Source of the DNA: Constantimarinum furrinae
Lineage (GTDB): Bacteria > Bacteroidota > Bacteroidia > Flavobacteriales > Flavobacteriaceae
DNA length: 64,000 nucleotides
NCBI RefSeq assembly: GCF_014295415.1
Contig: NZ_CP052909.1
Coordinates: forward strand, 2,480,001 to 2,544,000
Reading direction: 5' to 3'
Shown here: positions 54,037 through 63,535 of the stretch, one piece after another
How the letters are laid out: every line of letters begins with the position of its first letter
Numbering within the stretch: position 1 is the first letter of the stretch
Notes under the pieces: generated by a model
Seen by the model: the letters and a program-made list of their open reading frames with translations, nothing else
Database searches by the model: none
Told to the model about the DNA's origin: nothing
Program-made: the position numbers and the translations under genes

Positions 54037-55818
54037 ATGGAACATTTCATTGTATCTGCCAGGAAATATAGACCTACCCAGTTTAAGGATGTAGTAGGGC
54101 AACAGGCTATTACAAACACATTAACCAATGCCATAGAGAACGATCATTTAGCTCAGGCATTATTATTTACAGGGCCTAGAGGTGTAGGCAAAACTACTTG
54201 TGCCCGTATTCTCGCTAAGAAGATCAATGAGGATGGTACCGAGAAGACCGATGAGGATTTTGCGTTCAATATCTTCGAATTGGATGCCGCTTCAAACAAT
54301 TCAGTAGATGATATCAGAAACCTGATAGATCAGGTACGAATACCCCCTCAAGTAGGTACGTATAAGGTGTATATAATCGATGAGGTTCATATGCTGTCTT
54401 CAGCTGCATTTAATGCCTTTCTGAAAACTCTGGAAGAACCGCCAAAGCACGCTATTTTTATTCTGGCTACCACTGAAAAACACAAGATAATCCCTACCAT
54501 TCTTTCTCGTTGTCAGATCTTCGACTTCAGAAGGATCACAGTGAATGATATTAAAGGTCATCTGGCCGACGTGGCTAAAGCCGAAGGGATTGAGGCCGAA
54601 GACGATGCCTTGCATATAATTGCTCAAAAGGCGGATGGCGCACTTCGCGATGCATTGTCTATTTTTGACAGAGTGGTTAGCTTTTCAGGAAAAACCATGA
54701 CCCGAGAAGCAGTTACTGAAAATCTTAATGTACTTGATTACACTTATTATTTTGGAGTGACAGACCTTTTACTTTCTAATAATATTCCCAAAGTACTGGT
54801 CGCCTATAACGAAATTCTCGCAAAAGGATTTGATGGGCATCATTTTATCACCGGACTGGCCTCTCATTTCAGGGACCTTTTGGTGTGCAAGAATGAAGAA
54901 ACCATTGCTTTGCTTGAAGTAGGTGAACAGGTAAAAACCATGTATTTTGAACAATCTCAAAAGACTCCCACGAATTTCCTTATTGAAGCTATTGAATTGG
55001 CCAATGCAGCCGACCTCAAATTTAAAACGAGCAGAAATCAGCGGTTACTCGTCGAATTATGCTTACTGCAATTGGCTTCTGTAACCGCCAAAGGCGAAAA
55101 AAAAAAGTCTAGCGTAAACAAGAACGGAGCTTCAGATAGATTTGTACTCCCTCCCTCCTTCTTTTCCAATCAAAATAATACGGCTGAGATATCCGGAATA
55201 TCTTCAGCAGAAGGAGCGACTGAAACTTCTAAATCCGGAGTAGAGACTCCAACTGACATTACCACAGATATTCCGGAAGATTTTGACTCCGGTACACCTT
55301 CCGAAGGAATACCTGAAAAAGTAATTGAACGTCCGCAGATCCTGGCAGAAAGAAATGCTCAAAAGGTATCGGCACTTTCTATTAAGAGTATTCAGAAAAA
55401 GCAGGAATTACAGCGGGAACTCGTCGCGAACCAGCCCGACGAAAAAAATCTCCCTACCGAAAACTTTACCGAAGATGATATGCAGACCGCATGGAATGAT
55501 TATGCACAAAGAGTTGAGGAAGAAGGTAAATACAATTTGCTTTCTCATCTTACTATGGGGGTTCCCAAGCTGGAAGGAAATCTAATCCATCTGGAATTTC
55601 CAAACAGTACCATAAAAGTTGAAGTAGAGCGTGCCAAATACGAGCTGCTGGGCTATTTGCGCGAACGCCTTAACAATTACGATATAGACCTTTCCATAGA
55701 AGTTAATGAAACTGCAGTAAAGCGATATGCTTATACCACGCGTGAAAAGTTTGAAAAATTAAAAGAGCAGAATCCACTACTAGAATCCTTGCGAAAGGAA
55801 TTCGATCTTGATATATAA
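54037..55818 (+). CDS. dnaX: DNA polymerase III subunit gamma/tau (DnaX)
   Basis: 593 residues from ATG 54037 (EHFIVSARKYRPTQFKDVVG). Clamp-loader ATPase with Walker A GPRGVGKTTCARILAK and VYIIDEVHMLS. Domain III ends near residue 350, then a tau-like linker and C-terminal domain follow. The four-Cys zinc-binding module of E. coli DnaX is absent; the segment reads NEDGTEKTDEDFAFNIF. At 55097-55106 there is a run of ten A, right after domain III (see finding). Confidence 0.95.
   Translation: MEHFIVSARKYRPTQFKDVVGQQAITNTLTNAIENDHLAQALLFTGPRGVGKTTCARILAKKINEDGTEKTDEDFAFNIFELDAASNNSVDDIRNLIDQVRIPPQVGTYKVYIIDEVHMLSSAAFNAFLKTLEEPPKHAIFILATTEKHKIIPTILSRCQIFDFRRITVNDIKGHLADVAKAEGIEAEDDALHIIAQKADGALRDALSIFDRVVSFSGKTMTREAVTENLNVLDYTYYFGVTDLLLSNNIPKVLVAYNEILAKGFDGHHFITGLASHFRDLLVCKNEETIALLEVGEQVKTMYFEQSQKTPTNFLIEAIELANAADLKFKTSRNQRLLVELCLLQLASVTAKGEKKKSSVNKNGASDRFVLPPSFFSNQNNTAEISGISSAEGATETSKSGVETPTDITTDIPEDFDSGTPSEGIPEKVIERPQILAERNAQKVSALSIKSIQKKQELQRELVANQPDEKNLPTENFTEDDMQTAWNDYAQRVEEEGKYNLLSHLTMGVPKLEGNLIHLEFPNSTIKVEVERAKYELLGYLRERLNNYDIDLSIEVNETAVKRYAYTTREKFEKLKEQNPLLESLRKEFDLDI
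55097..55117 (+). promoter_or_regulatory. Candidate slippery/recoding site in dnaX (A10)
   Basis: Ten consecutive A at 55097-55106. The -1 frame has a TAG at 55110-55112 and the +1 frame a TAA at 55115-55117, so slippage or frameshifting in either direction would stop within about four codons, giving a 358-359-residue gamma-like product. Confidence 0.5.
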
Positions 55819-55833
55819 ACTAAAAATAAGTAA

Positions 55834-56415
55834 ATGCTGGGTTTAAAATTACCTACGGATCCCAGATGGGTGAATATCGTAGAGAAAAATATCGAGGAGA
55901 TCCTAACCGATCATGCCTACTGTGAGCAAAAGGCCGCCTCAACTGCAATTTCACTCATCGTTTCTTTTCCTGAATATACCGAACTCGTTCAGGAAATGGT
56001 GGCTTTGGTAAAAGAAGAGATCAGTCATTTTAAACTGGTTCACGATAAGATCATCGCTCGAGGTTGGGTGATGGGCCGGGACCGAAAAGATAACTACGTG
56101 ATCCGGCTTACCCAATTCTTTCCTAAAGGAGGTAGTCGTACGAACCAACTGGTACATCGCTTGCTTTATGCCGCCCTTATAGAAGCCCGCAGCTGTGAGC
56201 GATTTCGATTATTGAGCGAAGAACTAACCGACCCTGAACTTGCCGAATTTTACAAAAACCTAATGGTAAGTGAAGCCAATCATTACACTATATTTTTGGG
56301 CTTTGCCAGAAAATACGGGGACCGGAAAGAGGTCGATACAAAGTGGCAGGAATTACTGACTTTTGAAGCCGAGATCATGAAAGATCTCAGTAAAGAAGAA
56401 AGTATTCATGGCTGA
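55834..56415 (+). CDS. miaE: tRNA 2-methylthio-N6-isopentenyl-A37 hydroxylase (MiaE-like)
   Basis: 193 residues, a ferritin-like di-iron monooxygenase. The metal-ligand helices are visible as DHAYCEQKAASTAIS, VKEEISHFKLVHDKI, LIEARSCERFRLLSEEL and SEANHYTIFLGFARKYG. It hydroxylates the isopentenyl group of ms2i6A in tRNA. It starts 15 bases after dnaX. Confidence 0.9.
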   Translation: MLGLKLPTDPRWVNIVEKNIEEILTDHAYCEQKAASTAISLIVSFPEYTELVQEMVALVKEEISHFKLVHDKIIARGWVMGRDRKDNYVIRLTQFFPKGGSRTNQLVHRLLYAALIEARSCERFRLLSEELTDPELAEFYKNLMVSEANHYTIFLGFARKYGDRKEVDTKWQELLTFEAEIMKDLSKEESIHG

Positions 56416-56469
56416 ATGATATTTTAGTATATTTCAAAAAAAACTATAACCCCCTAACTTCAATTTCCA

Positions 56470-57081
56470 ATGATCAAATACTTATGTTTCGCCATAGCTG
56501 TTTTATTTGCACAATCTGCTATGAGTCAGGATGAATACGGCGTTCAAAGACCGAAATCCAAAATCAGTGTATCCATAAACGATACTGAATATACCCTAAC
56601 CGACGGTGACACCATCACCCATAACGGAGATAGAATCATTGTTAAGACATCAGACCATCTCACGTTTGACTACGGATTGTTGAAATTCGACTATCCCAAT
56701 CATTTCGCTTTTGAGTATGACGAAGACATAGGATACAGAAACTGGACGCTGGACGGAAACAACTATGTCGTAATGTACTTCGAATTCCGGGGCGATATTG
56801 AGTTTAAAATGCTTGCTAATGAAATAGTACAGCGTTTTGGACGTGAAAACTGTGAAATTAAAAAAGATAAATTCAAGTTAGGAGATATTGAGCTTGTAGG
56901 AGAAAAAATTTCGGTCAATATCATTGGAGAAACTTTGGATTACGGGTTATATGAAATTAAGTCGGATGACAATAAAACTCATTTTATTGCTTTTCAAGAT
57001 TCCTTAAATGATTATAACGAACCCACTGAAGAAGGAATTCAGACCCTGAAATTAATAGGCGAAACGATTAGTAAGCGCTAG
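56470..57081 (+). CDS. Secreted hypothetical protein
   Basis: 203 residues with signal peptide (YLCFAIAVLFAQSAMSQ) and a beta-rich mature part (SVSINDTEYTLTDGDTITHN). No recognised family. It starts 54 bases after the miaE-like gene. Confidence 0.7.
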   Translation: MIKYLCFAIAVLFAQSAMSQDEYGVQRPKSKISVSINDTEYTLTDGDTITHNGDRIIVKTSDHLTFDYGLLKFDYPNHFAFEYDEDIGYRNWTLDGNNYVVMYFEFRGDIEFKMLANEIVQRFGRENCEIKKDKFKLGDIELVGEKISVNIIGETLDYGLYEIKSDDNKTHFIAFQDSLNDYNEPTEEGIQTLKLIGETISKR

Positions 57082-57105
57082 TTGAAATACTTTTATGAGC
57101 ATTAA

Positions 57106-58020
57106 TTAGAGATCAACCTCGATCTCTCCTGCCAGTTTTTCATTGTACAGGCTTTTTATGATCCCATCCGAGAGTCCGATCTTAGGGACATAAATATTCT
57201 TTGCACGACTCCACTTCATGGCAGACAGATAAATTCGAGTTGCGGGTAGGATCACATCGGCTCTATCCGGATTCATATTCAGTTCGGTGATGCGTTCTTC
57301 GTAAGAATAAGATTTTACAAGATCGTAATATTGACCCAAATAGAAGTAACTAAGGGGTTTTCCGATCTTTTTACCGCTGTTCTTATAAATGTGATTGATA
57401 TTGCCTCCCGACCCAATAAGTGAGACTTTAGTATAAGATTTGGTGGATTCTTTGATCCATTCTTCAACATCATCCCAAATAGTATCCTCAAGTATATCGT
57501 TTATGATCCTTACAGTACCCAATTTAAAGGAACGCGAATCCACGGTGTGTCCGTTGGCATAGAGGGTAAATTCGGTACTACCGCCTCCAACATCCACATA
57601 TAAGAAGGTTTTTTCGCTTTTGATCAAGGATTTAAGATCGGTTGTAGCAATAATTGCCGCTTCATCATTACCATCTATGATATTAATTTTAAGATCGGTT
57701 TCTGAATATATCTTTTCGGCTATTTCCTTGCCATTAGCAGCCTCACGCATGGCTGAAGTTGCACAAGCTCTAAATTTTTTCACATTATGGATACTCATCA
57801 ACAACTTGAATGCCTTCATCGATTCAAGCATTCGATCGAAATTGACATCGGAGATCCTTCCCTGTAAGAACACATCTTCCCCCAATCTTATGGGAACCCT
57901 TACCAATGATGTCTTTTTAAATAAAGTATCCTTTCCTTCCTGTTCCACCACAGAAGCAATAAGCAATCGTATGGCGTTGGAACCAATATCGATTGCGGCG
58001 TATTTATCTATATTCAGCAA
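57106..58020 (-). CDS. Ppx/GppA family exopolyphosphatase
   Basis: 304 residues from a TTG at 58020, one base after the ppk1 stop; this gives the normal start NIDKYAAIDIGSNAIRLL. The longer frame to 58125 runs inside ppk1 and has no matching residues. Actin-fold ATPase-like motifs YAAIDIGSNAIR and LYVDVGGGSTEF are visible. It degrades polyphosphate or (p)ppGpp. With ppk1 and sixA it forms one operon. Confidence 0.9.
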   Translation of the reverse strand: MLNIDKYAAIDIGSNAIRLLIASVVEQEGKDTLFKKTSLVRVPIRLGEDVFLQGRISDVNFDRMLESMKAFKLLMSIHNVKKFRACATSAMREAANGKEIAEKIYSETDLKINIIDGNDEAAIIATTDLKSLIKSEKTFLYVDVGGGSTEFTLYANGHTVDSRSFKLGTVRIINDILEDTIWDDVEEWIKESTKSYTKVSLIGSGGNINHIYKNSGKKIGKPLSYFYLGQYYDLVKSYSYEERITELNMNPDRADVILPATRIYLSAMKWSRAKNIYVPKIGLSDGIIKSLYNEKLAGEIEVDL

Positions 58021-58021
58021 A

Positions 58022-60115
58022 TTATCCGTTGAGTTTATCGAGGTAATAATCGTATAATTTAAATTGTGACCGAAGACGTTCCTTAGAATTCTTTCGGTAC
58101 GCATTATCCAGTTTATCTGAAACAATACGTGCCTTTACGTTGTCGTTCCAACTAATTTCGAAGGTATCCAACAATTCCTGCTGAATCTCGGTGTTGTAGA
58201 TCGGACAAGTGATCTCAACTCTGTTATCCAGATTTCGGCCCATAAAGTCGGCTGAAGAAATATACATTTTTGGACTACCCGCATTATTAAATATAAAGAG
58301 TCTGGGGTGTTCCAGGTATTTATCGACGATGCTTATCACCTTAATATTTTCACTCATTCCTTTTACACCGGGCACCAGACAACAAATCCCGCGAACAATA
58401 AGTTGAATTTCAACTCCTGCTCTGCTGGCTTCATACAATTTATCGATCATTTTAAAATCAGACAGGCTGTTCAGTTTTAGTTTTATTCCGCTGGAAAGCC
58501 CGTTTCGTCTATTCTGAATTTCAGTTTCGATCAATGAATAGATAGCATTACGCGTATAATGAGGTGAGACGATAAGATGTCGGTATTTTTTAATCTTATA
58601 GTTAACTTCAAAGAAATCGAACACCCTGTTTATCTCCTTACATATTTTCTGATTGGAAGTAAACAGGGTATAATCTGTATAGATACGTGCCGTCGATTCA
58701 TTAAAGTTTCCGGTACTCACAAAGGCATACCGCTTTATTTTTTCCTTCTCAATTCGTTCAATCAAACAAGCCTTACAATGAACTTTGAGTCCTGATACTC
58801 CAAAAATAAGCCTTACATTTTCACTCTGCATTTGTTCGGCATATTTTATATTGGCCGCTTCATCAAAACGAGCCTGAAGTTCGATCTGTACGGTTACTTC
58901 TTTTCCGTTCTTTGCAGCATTTATAAGGGAACTGGCAATATGGGATACCTCTGCAAGCCTGTAGATAGTGATCTTTATAGTGGTTACCTTTGGGTCTAAA
59001 GCCGCTTCCCTAAGTAATTTCACCACATACGAAAAGCTTTGGTAGGGAGCATAGAGTAAATAATCTTTTTCGGCTATTTGTTCAAACAGGCTGCCTTGAA
59101 GATTTAATCCGGGTACCGGCAACGGATCCTTGCGCTCGTAAAGCAGATCTTCTCTACCCAGACTGGGGAAATCCATATAATCTCTTCGATTGTGATACCG
59201 ACCCCCCGGAATAATACTATCTGTGGTATCGATCCCCATCTTATCCATTAAGAATCTAAGTGTTTTTTGATCGATGCTTTTGTCGTAAACAAAGCGAACC
59301 GGATCACCGGCACTTCGGTTTTTCACACTTTTGGAGATCTTGTCTATAAAACTCTTGCTAAGGTCACTGTCTATATCAAGTTCGGCATCCCGAGTGATCT
59401 TAATCATATGTGCCGAAATACTCTTGTATTTAAATATGCTGAATATGTTCTGAAGGCAATGACGAATTAGGTCATCCAGTAAGATAATATACTGCCGGTC
59501 GCCTTCCGGTGGTAATACTACAAAACGGTCGATGATTCGCGGAATCTCGATCAAGGCATAGTTTATCTTTTCCTCGAACGTCTCATCTTCCTTAGACATC
59601 ACCATTTTAACTGCCAGGTAAGCGGCACTGTCCTTTAAAGATGGAAACTGTTCCAATTCACCAATCATGATCGTGACCAGAGCCGGACTCACCTTCCTGA
59701 TAAAATAATCGGAAATAAACTTACTTTGAGCCGGAGTCACCTCCTTTTCGTCTATAATGTAAATGTTTTCCTTTTGAAGTTCGGTTTCAATTTTACTGAG
59801 AATACGAAGACTCGTCGCCTGTTGCTCTATCACGGTTTGTGTGATCTCTTCCAAAAGGTCCTTTGCCGAAATACCACCCAAAAAACTTCTGCCTCCCTTA
59901 CCTGCCTCCGCGATGCGTTTAATAGTAGCGTATCGAACCTTAAAGAATTCGTCCAGGTTATTTGAAAAGATCCCCAGAAATCGGAATCTTTCAATTAATG
60001 GAACCGTAGGATCCCCGGCTTCCTGAAGCACTCGTGCATTAAACTGAAGCCAGCTTAATTCACGATTCCGGTATTGGTTCTCGACATTGGGAATAGTTTG
60101 CGTTTTTTCAACCAT
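58022..60115 (-). CDS. ppk1: Polyphosphate kinase 1
   Basis: 697 residues from ATG 60115, which overlaps the sixA stop (TAATG). PPK1 has an N-terminal domain (NRELSWLQFNARVLQEA), a head domain and two PLD-like C-terminal domains. The phospho-histidine segment is LKVHCKACLIER; downstream STGNFNESTARIYTD is typical. It makes polyphosphate from ATP. A longer frame to 60175 would overlap sixA. Confidence 0.95.
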   Translation of the reverse strand: MVEKTQTIPNVENQYRNRELSWLQFNARVLQEAGDPTVPLIERFRFLGIFSNNLDEFFKVRYATIKRIAEAGKGGRSFLGGISAKDLLEEITQTVIEQQATSLRILSKIETELQKENIYIIDEKEVTPAQSKFISDYFIRKVSPALVTIMIGELEQFPSLKDSAAYLAVKMVMSKEDETFEEKINYALIEIPRIIDRFVVLPPEGDRQYIILLDDLIRHCLQNIFSIFKYKSISAHMIKITRDAELDIDSDLSKSFIDKISKSVKNRSAGDPVRFVYDKSIDQKTLRFLMDKMGIDTTDSIIPGGRYHNRRDYMDFPSLGREDLLYERKDPLPVPGLNLQGSLFEQIAEKDYLLYAPYQSFSYVVKLLREAALDPKVTTIKITIYRLAEVSHIASSLINAAKNGKEVTVQIELQARFDEAANIKYAEQMQSENVRLIFGVSGLKVHCKACLIERIEKEKIKRYAFVSTGNFNESTARIYTDYTLFTSNQKICKEINRVFDFFEVNYKIKKYRHLIVSPHYTRNAIYSLIETEIQNRRNGLSSGIKLKLNSLSDFKMIDKLYEASRAGVEIQLIVRGICCLVPGVKGMSENIKVISIVDKYLEHPRLFIFNNAGSPKMYISSADFMGRNLDNRVEITCPIYNTEIQQELLDTFEISWNDNVKARIVSDKLDNAYRKNSKERLRSQFKLYDYYLDKLNG

Positions 60116-60600
60116 TATTTGAGATCTCTTGGAAATACGGTTTTTATTGTCTTTCCTGTACTTATAGAACTCCAACTTTTCTCATCAAATTGTATCATTA
60201 CAAATCCGCAGGTTGGAAGATTGTCAATATACTTGTTTCCAAGCATATTTGCAATGGAAGTGAAGGCGTGATTATGACCAACTACCATCACAATGTCGAG
60301 TGAATCATTTAAATTTTTTATGATTCGCATCACCTGATTTCCACTAAAATCATATAACTCGTGATTGGTTTTAAAGTCGGCATCTGCAACTCCCAATGCT
60401 TTTTTAAAGTATTGTGCGGTTGTTAAAGCCCGTACAGCATCACTGGTAACGATTAATTGAGGTGGCTTTATTTGACCTTTAAGGTGAATAGACACCAGTT
60501 CTCCGTCTCGTTTACCCCGACCCTTTAAAGGCCGTTGATGATCGATCACATCGTGTTTCCAGGACGATTTTGCATGTCTGACTAAGTATAGCGTTTTCAT
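60115..60600 (-). CDS. sixA: SixA-type phosphohistidine phosphatase
   Basis: 161 residues, histidine phosphatase fold. The RHG motif is LVRHAKSSW (Arg-His), with VGHNHAFTSIANML as the second His. The SixA family removes phosphate from phosphohistidine. Its position before ppk1, a histidine-phosphorylated enzyme, suggests a connection with polyphosphate control. This link is inferred. Confidence 0.85.
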   Translation of the reverse strand: MKTLYLVRHAKSSWKHDVIDHQRPLKGRGKRDGELVSIHLKGQIKPPQLIVTSDAVRALTTAQYFKKALGVADADFKTNHELYDFSGNQVMRIIKNLNDSLDIVMVVGHNHAFTSIANMLGNKYIDNLPTCGFVMIQFDEKSWSSISTGKTIKTVFPRDLK

Positions 60601-60633
60601 TGTATTAAAAATAGTATCGTTTTTACAAATAGA

Positions 60634-61278
60634 TTACGGTTGTAAGCGCCTAATTTTCCATTTCTCACTTTCGAAATAGAATTCAATTCGATCGTGAAGC
60701 CTGTTGGCCCTGCCCTGCCAGAATTCGAAGGCGAGAGGTTTTAGAATATAACCACCCCAATGGTCTGGTTTTGGAACCTCCTGGTTTTTGTAGGCTTCCT
60801 CCAGTTGAGCCAATTTTTCTTCCAGCTCTTCTCTGTTTTCTACCGGCCTACTTTGTTGAGAAACCAACGCACCTAACTGACTCCCCTTTGGTCTGGACTT
60901 AAAATAAAGCTCCGACTGTTCTTCAGAAGTTTTCTTTGCAATGCCCTTAATGATGATCTGTCGCTCCAGCGGCGGCCAAAAAAAAGAAATACAAGCATTG
61001 GGGTTGTTATCAAGTGCTATTCCCTTTTCACTCTTGTAATTTGTGTAAAAAACAAAACCTTCGTCATTGTATTCTTTTAAAAGCACAACCCGACCACGAG
61101 GAAAGTTATCTGTTCCTAAAGTGCTTAATGTCATTGCATTCGCTTCGTGTATAGACGCTGTGTTCTTAGCTTCGCTAAACCACGATTTAAATTGTTGAAA
61201 AGGGTCTTTGGCAACACTTTCCTCAGATAGAATGCCTCTTTCATAAGATTTTCGGTGGTCGAACAGATTTTCTGCCAT
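60634..61278 (-). CDS. pdxH: Pyridoxamine 5'-phosphate oxidase
   Basis: 214 residues, FMN-binding split-barrel. AMTLSTLGTDNFPRGRVVLL, GFVFYTNYKSEKG, CISFFWPPLERQIIIKG, SQLGALVSQQS and the C-terminal FWQGRANRLHDR match PdxH. It makes pyridoxal 5'-phosphate. It may share a transcript with sixA (33-base gap). Confidence 0.96.
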   Translation of the reverse strand: MAENLFDHRKSYERGILSEESVAKDPFQQFKSWFSEAKNTASIHEANAMTLSTLGTDNFPRGRVVLLKEYNDEGFVFYTNYKSEKGIALDNNPNACISFFWPPLERQIIIKGIAKKTSEEQSELYFKSRPKGSQLGALVSQQSRPVENREELEEKLAQLEEAYKNQEVPKPDHWGGYILKPLAFEFWQGRANRLHDRIEFYFESEKWKIRRLQP

Positions 61279-61397
61279 GAACGCTAAGTTTATTGCAAGT
61301 TACAAGTTTTAAGAATTATTTAGAAAAGGAACACCCGTTAAGTTTGGGTTAAATATTAGGAATCCAACTTCACGACTCGGGGAAGAATCTTGTTCAA

Positions 61398-62105
61398 TCA
61401 TGCATTTGGTAAAACACTCTTTTTCTTGTTCAGGGTCGGGGCGACCATAAGCGTATCCACCGGGATCGTACTTGCGTTAAATTCCTGTCTAAAATGTTGT
61501 CCAATACTATCGCATGCCTGTATCACCAGATCGTAATAAGACTCATCGATTATGTTTTTTTGGTTTTTATTTTGACTGGTTAACGTATAATTCGGAAGCG
61601 CTCTATAGGCATATATTTCACCTCCTTTAATGGTAAATTCTTCAATGTTATTAGTAACGTCAATGCGCTCATAACCTATTTCCATACGATCCAAAGCTAT
61701 TAGGTCATTAGGAGAAAGAAAATACAAGATGGCATTTACCTTACTTCCCGGATGATCGATAATATTTAAAAAAACAATATTATCAAACATAAGAGTATCG
61801 TTCTCATAGATATAATAGCTATCGAAATCAAGAAGTTCTTGAGGTAACTTAGGGTCCTTTGTAGATCCAACAAAATTCCACGCTCGTTTGTATTCCAATA
61901 AATGAATTTGATAGGTAGAATCTGTATAAGACCGTTCAAGAACGTCCTCAATAGCCTTGAGTGACATTAATGATCCAAAACCTACTACCCCAACTTTACC
62001 CTGAGGCACGTGCAAAATTGGTTTTTCATGATCATGCTGACATCCGGAGGATGCCATAATTGCCAGTGCAATCAGGCTAATTGTTGAAATTCGGATTTGT
62101 TTCAT
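61398..62105 (-). CDS. Lipoprotein with gamma-glutamylcyclotransferase-like fold
   Basis: 235 residues with a lipoprotein signal (IALAIMASSGCQ). The mature part starts with a GGCT-like substrate loop (VGVVGFGSLMS) and has a Glu in ALDRMEIGYERIDV, the place of the GGCT catalytic Glu, plus a YAYRALPNYTL segment. GGCT enzymes are usually cytoplasmic; here a surface or periplasmic form is proposed. Substrate unknown. Confidence 0.7.
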   Translation of the reverse strand: MKQIRISTISLIALAIMASSGCQHDHEKPILHVPQGKVGVVGFGSLMSLKAIEDVLERSYTDSTYQIHLLEYKRAWNFVGSTKDPKLPQELLDFDSYYIYENDTLMFDNIVFLNIIDHPGSKVNAILYFLSPNDLIALDRMEIGYERIDVTNNIEEFTIKGGEIYAYRALPNYTLTSQNKNQKNIIDESYYDLVIQACDSIGQHFRQEFNASTIPVDTLMVAPTLNKKKSVLPNA

Positions 62106-62219
62106 AATATCTTAAAACCAATTAAATCAAGGGTTATTTCTATTGTTTATCGTAAATGCATAAACAATTCTAAGGTAATTATAAAAACAATCGAAAAATT
62201 AAAATTTTTAAAAAGGTGA

Positions 62220-63125
62220 TTAAAAGAAAAATTCCTTTCCGTCTTCAGCGAGTTCAACTGCCGTAAAAATTTCTTGCGCCTCACTTCGGAACAACTCAAG
62301 ATCGCCGTATCGACCTGAATAGTGACCAAGGATGAGGGTGCCCACTTCCGCCTGTTTGGCGATACTGGCCGCTTCAGCTGCCGTGCTATGCTTGGTTGGC
62401 TCACAGAGATGCTGATGCATTTTTAAGAACGTGGACTCATGATATAAGGCAGTTACGTGTTTAATCTGCGGAATTATTTGCGGGGCATACACCGTATCAC
62501 TGCAGTAAGCGTAAGACCTAGGCGGATCCGGGTCTAAGGTTACCTGCGAATTCTCTATTTCCGTACCGTCCCTGTTTTCTACGTTGAATCCTTGTTTTAA
62601 TTTCTGAAAATAACTCTTGTCGACCTTTGCCTTTACGGCAGCGTCAATGTTTAGTTTTCGTTCTCCGGGCTTTTCCTGAATTAAAAAGCCGTTAGTATAT
62701 ACCCGGTGATTGAGAGGGATGGTGGTTACTGAAACCTTACTGTCTTCAAAGATCAATTGTGGTTCATTGGACGACAACTCATGGAAAAACAAATTGAAGT
62801 TAGTCCACGACTTTCCCAGTTTCAGCTGAAGCGTAATCGCTTCCTTAATCCCCTCTGGTCCATAAATGTGCATATCGGCCTCGCGCCCTAGCAAACGAAA
62901 GGTGGAAATTAATCCGATAAGACCATAAAAATGATCCCCGTGTAAATGTGAAATAAAGATATGTTTGATCCTTGAAAATTTGAGCTTAAACCGCCTAAGC
63001 TGCACCTGAGTTCCCTCACCACAATCAATTAAAAACAAATGCCCCTGAACTTCCAATACCTGGGCCGTGGGGTGTGCATGCCAACGGGGAGTAGCAGAAT
63101 GGCAGCCAAGTATGGTTAGTTTCAT
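62220..63125 (-). CDS. rnz: Ribonuclease Z
   Basis: 301 residues, metallo-beta-lactamase fold. The metal motif is HIFISHLHGDHFYGLIG. LILGHYSGRYGD near the C-terminus and FLIDCGEGTQVQLRRFKLKF in the N-terminal half are further family marks. It removes the 3' trailer of tRNA precursors, which fits tRNAs here that do not encode CCA. Confidence 0.96.
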   Translation of the reverse strand: MKLTILGCHSATPRWHAHPTAQVLEVQGHLFLIDCGEGTQVQLRRFKLKFSRIKHIFISHLHGDHFYGLIGLISTFRLLGREADMHIYGPEGIKEAITLQLKLGKSWTNFNLFFHELSSNEPQLIFEDSKVSVTTIPLNHRVYTNGFLIQEKPGERKLNIDAAVKAKVDKSYFQKLKQGFNVENRDGTEIENSQVTLDPDPPRSYAYCSDTVYAPQIIPQIKHVTALYHESTFLKMHQHLCEPTKHSTAAEAASIAKQAEVGTLILGHYSGRYGDLELFRSEAQEIFTAVELAEDGKEFFF

Positions 63126-63199
63126 TTCAATGTTCTATGTGAAAAATTATGTATTGCGCTTGATATAAAATATCGAGAATAAAGGTAAAAAAATTGGCC

Positions 63200-63535
63200 T
63201 TAGAAGCCCAAATCGCGCTCTATTTCTTCCATTTCGATAACGTCCTTTGCCTCCTGAAGCGTGGGTACAACCAACATTTCGAAAGGAATATCATCGGGGT
63301 TAATAGCGTCATTTATAAATACAAACGATTGCTTTGTCTTACGATGCAGGTTAGACACCTTTAGAAATAGCAAGAGCTGTTCTAATTTAAGGTCTTCGTT
63401 CGTACTTAGGTCGATCACTACGTTCTGATTCTTGAACTTATTGGGAATTTGATATTCCAAAAATGACGCAAACCCTTCCAGGTCGCCCTTTTCGTCTCCC
63501 AGAACGACAAATGTATCGTGATTATCAATCTTCAT
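63200..63535 (-). CDS. STAS-like hypothetical protein between pyrB and rnz
   Basis: 111 residues. A beta-alpha-beta pattern (NVVIDLSTNEDLKLEQLLLF and QSFVFINDAIN) with no catalytic motif, reminiscent of STAS/anti-sigma antagonist proteins. It overlaps the pyrB stop by 11 bases, so translation is probably coupled. Function unknown; conserved beside rnz in relatives as far as I recall. Confidence 0.7.
   Translation of the reverse strand: MKIDNHDTFVVLGDEKGDLEGFASFLEYQIPNKFKNQNVVIDLSTNEDLKLEQLLLFLKVSNLHRKTKQSFVFINDAINPDDIPFEMLVVPTLQEAKDVIEMEEIERDLGF

Noticed and set aside
58021-58125. N-terminal extension of the Ppx/GppA protein
   Set aside because: The extension overlaps ppk1 coding sequence; the TTG at 58020 gives the usual family start.
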